This document shows, piece after piece, positions 61,455 through 64,000 of a DNA stretch of 64,000 nt; the first letter of the stretch is position 1; each line of letters begins with the position of its first letter. The translations under genes were made by a program, and so were the position numbers. Source of the stretch: Elysia crispata (lineage: Eukaryota; Mollusca; Gastropoda; Plakobranchidae); assembly GCA_033675545.1 (NCBI GenBank), contig JAWDGP010004972.1:465001-529000 (forward strand). Reading direction: 5' to 3'. The notes under the pieces were generated by a model. It did no database searches and was not told the origin of the DNA. It saw nothing but the letters and a program-made list of their open reading frames with translations.

Positions 61455-61712
61455 ATGAATGCGGTTTTGTGTCAAGGTGGTTTGTGCACCACAAAAGCTG
61501 GGCTTGATCAGTTATATAAAAATGGAAAAGCAGAAAATCTTAAAGATCAGATTCGATATAGAAAATTAGTGATGGGGCAAGAGGACTTAAGACTGACAGG
61601 TACTGCTGCAAATCTTTACCAGACTTTGCTTGGAAAGATATGCAATGAACCCTTCTCTAAAAGAGGGGGGTTCATTAGGCAAAAGACAATCAATTCAAAA
61701 TTAAAGTTCTGA
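61455..61712 (+). CDS. Hypothetical 85-codon open frame
   Basis: MNAVLCQGGLCTTKAGLDQL, then AENLKDQIRYRKLVMGQEDL and LTGTAANLYQTLL, ending FIRQKTINSKLKF. Codon use looks protein-like and it has an amphipathic basic middle. The LK-QI-(Y/F)RK pattern recalls C-termini of uncharacterised invertebrate transposon-associated proteins, from memory only. It may be the last exon of a longer or decayed gene; no upstream exon was identified. Confidence 0.35.
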   Translation: MNAVLCQGGLCTTKAGLDQLYKNGKAENLKDQIRYRKLVMGQEDLRLTGTAANLYQTLLGKICNEPFSKRGGFIRQKTINSKLKF

Positions 61713-63470
61713 TGATGATTATTAAATACAATGCTGTTACGGTGAAAATAAATTGGACAGAAACTGTTGCTTGATGTTGTTGTTGGGTTCAAGGTTTATT
61801 TAGTAAAACAAACAGAAAACGCAGCAAGGTACAAACAGTATAGATACTTTCATTAGCGAAGTGTACAGGTAGGTAGTCAACAAAAAAGTGACACTGATAC
61901 AGGTACATAGTATGTCTGGCAAAAGAGGTAGTGAGACCGAGAGGTAAGCAGAGTGGGAAAAACCATAGGTGCGGCTTAAAAAAAACATATACACGGAACA
62001 GAAACCTTCACAATTTAAAAGAAACGAAAATTTCTGTTTATATTTTAAATTTTAATTTTTTAAAGTTGCAGGCTCAAATTGTTTTCATTTAACAAAATAT
62101 TGATATTTTCAGGCTTGCTAATTCCTTTACATGAATTGGTTCTCAATTTATACTTTGAAAACTGTAATGTATTTTGTCTCTTATGTAATACTTTCTTTTA
62201 CAGTCATACAGTTTCAGCTTTAATGTAAGCGTGTATTGAACCTCAGTTTATCATGGGAGTTTTCTACAACTATCAAAATCATAATGCTTTATCATGTATA
62301 CATTTGAAAATATATGTTCAATCATAATTCATCTGTGACTATTAATTTTTTACTTCTATCATTGACTTACAATGCAGTTTTGAAATAAAAACAGTGGTCA
62401 AATTATCAAATAGATAGCATAATCAGGTTCAGCATCTAAAAAACCATAAACTCCGAAAGTTTCATTACTCTAGTACGAAAACTGTGTTTTTTATGATATA
62501 ATTTCTACAATATGATTCGCTTTTTTACCAATTTCTTCCAAGGCGCAAAATTTGGCGCTATGCCAATTTTGGTTCTCTCTATCTTTTCAAAATGGCTTTC
62601 TAGGTTGCTGACAAAAATTGAGTCAACTAAATACAACATTGTGTATTAGCAAACTAAGTATTGAAACAATCTGAGGAATATGTGTTTTTTTACGATGGTC
62701 CAAAAGTGCCTCATCTAGAGTATTTGCTTGTAATTTTGATATGCCACAAGTGTTTTTGGCCATATTTCATGACCAATAAATTCTTTTGTTTACTTTCTAT
62801 CTCCGTGAAATTTCGTATGTGTATAGTCTTTGTCTTGGACTTTGTAAATATGTCCTTTTTTGTTTCATAAGATTTAACAAATGACTTTTATATGTCCTTA
62901 AAAACAACCCGATGCACGCAATTTGTTTTGTGTCGTTATGCGCAAAATTGAAACAGCTGTAAAATTTTTATTTACCAACGGATTTTGATGAAATTTGTTG
63001 AAAATTTCATATTTTAACAAGATCTTTACAGTACAATTGGGTATATTCAAATTTGCTGGGGTAGAAAAATCACTTTGTGGTACCTACTTCTTTGTGTTGT
63101 GAGCTTTTCATTTATACCTCGTCTCTTCCGATACTCCCTCCGCCTGAGAGCTCCTGACATAACTTCTCGGGTGAGCTGTGTTCTGCACTTCTCGTCTTCC
63201 CAACACACTTTCTACTTTGTCCTTCTCTCCCCCTCTTTTCGAGAACATGAATTAAGCTAATTGCAAACATATCAAGGTCCAAAGTTTATCCAATTTCAAA
63301 TCTTTCAATCGAAATTAGGTTATCTAGCGAGAAGTATTAATGAATGTTTTATTCGCATATTTTTCTTTTGAGAAATTATCTTAAAGCCCAATTTTCTTAT
63401 TTTTTTAAAGAAACCATTATGGAGTGTCGTGCCGGTTGGCGTTAGTGACCACGTACCTGCTTATTTCTCT
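61713..63470. other. AT-rich region without recognised features
   Basis: Nothing supportable on either strand beyond homopolymers. Confidence 0.5.
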
Positions 63471-64000
63471 TACCTCACATTTCACAATAACTATTATCTT
63501 TTTAGACCGTCCCAGATCTTTTATCTCTTTCTATATCTCGATCTCTTTCGAGTCATCAGTGCAATCGTAAAGATTTGTTCCAACTCCAGTTAAAAATTTT
63601 ATTGCCCACTCACTTAACCCCGCCCCCTCAAAAAAAAAAATCGTGTCATTTTTGTTTTATTAAGACTACATGTAATTATAAAATTCAATATATGCAGCCG
63701 TGAGTGTTATCAGTTATATCCTGCTTGGGTAAATCAAGATTAGCTATAACAGTGGAAGCAGAGTGTCTTACTAAAGGGAATGGAAATTTAACAATATTTA
63801 TAAATAATACCATGGACAGTTCTCATAGCCAAGAGGAATATTATGAATATTACTAAAAAAATCGAAAAAAAAAATGTTATGAAAAGGATATATATATATA
63901 TATGGGCACTTTTTACTCCAGTCTCAAATTCGATTATATTTTGATAATATGGTATTATTTTGATGATTTATAGAGATCATTTCGATTCTACAGCATTGGT
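63470..64000 (-). repeat. Arm repeat copy 4, inverted and cut by the window end
   Basis: 63,476-63,756 is the reverse complement of 45,066-45,345. 63,914-64,000 is the reverse complement of ~44,993-45,075, interrupted by ~150 bp of unrelated sequence. No satellite follows on the left side. Confidence 0.88.

Overview
This is a eukaryotic nuclear window, most likely from a lophotrochozoan invertebrate and probably a mollusc. The grounds are a 14-exon gene with GT-AG introns, very abundant long (GA)n, (TA)n and trinucleotide microsatellites, decayed Ty3/Gypsy and non-LTR retroelements, a THAP-domain gene, and a hammerhead ribozyme of a kind reported from metazoan repeats. The taxon is inferred from texture, not from a marker gene. 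Nothing prokaryotic is present.

Layout. 1-4,995 holds no gene I can support. 4,996-24,354 (minus) is one intact-looking gene: 14 exons, every junction in phase, 1,773 bp of CDS, a 590-aa Lys/Glu/Arg/Gln-rich coiled-coil protein. Its last intron is 9.65 kb and is packed with microsatellites plus a 65-bp-arm hairpin. 24,355-29,144 is upstream/intergenic, with a 0.7-kb (CTA)n array. 29,145-33,130 (minus) is a decayed Ty3/Gypsy element with a 3' LTR, no visible 5' LTR, and a substituted integrase residue. It abuts a broken AT-hook/PHD-finger ORF (33,130-33,883).

33.9-54.5 kb is a repeat complex. It contains two oppositely oriented arrays of a 54-bp satellite (35.5-37.6 and 45.3-50.8 kb), a 62-bp satellite, and three copies of a 'leader/arm' sequence carrying a decayed Cys4 zinc-ribbon ORF. 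One arm copy carries a complete type I hammerhead ribozyme (43,743-43,794) and another a deleted version of it. Two arms flank the large satellite array as inverted repeats. A further inverted duplication (41.9-43.7 versus 53.1-54.5 kb), bounded by (CT)n/(GA)n tracts and including a LINE 3' end, makes the whole a ~12.5-kb imperfect palindrome. Embedded between arrays are two exons of a GABA-B-like class C GPCR (38.0-39.4 kb, plus) and LINE fragments. 55.5-58.25 kb (minus) is a THAP-domain gene or pseudogene with three spliced segments. The window ends inside a further inverted copy of the arm (63.47-64.0 kb).

The coiled-coil gene is the only locus that looks fully functional; its sequence style suggests a cytoskeletal or ciliary role, but I did not recognise the family. 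The most novel item is the composite of hammerhead ribozyme, zinc-ribbon ORF arm and 54-bp satellite in inverted configuration, which may be an undescribed ribozyme-bearing repeat family.
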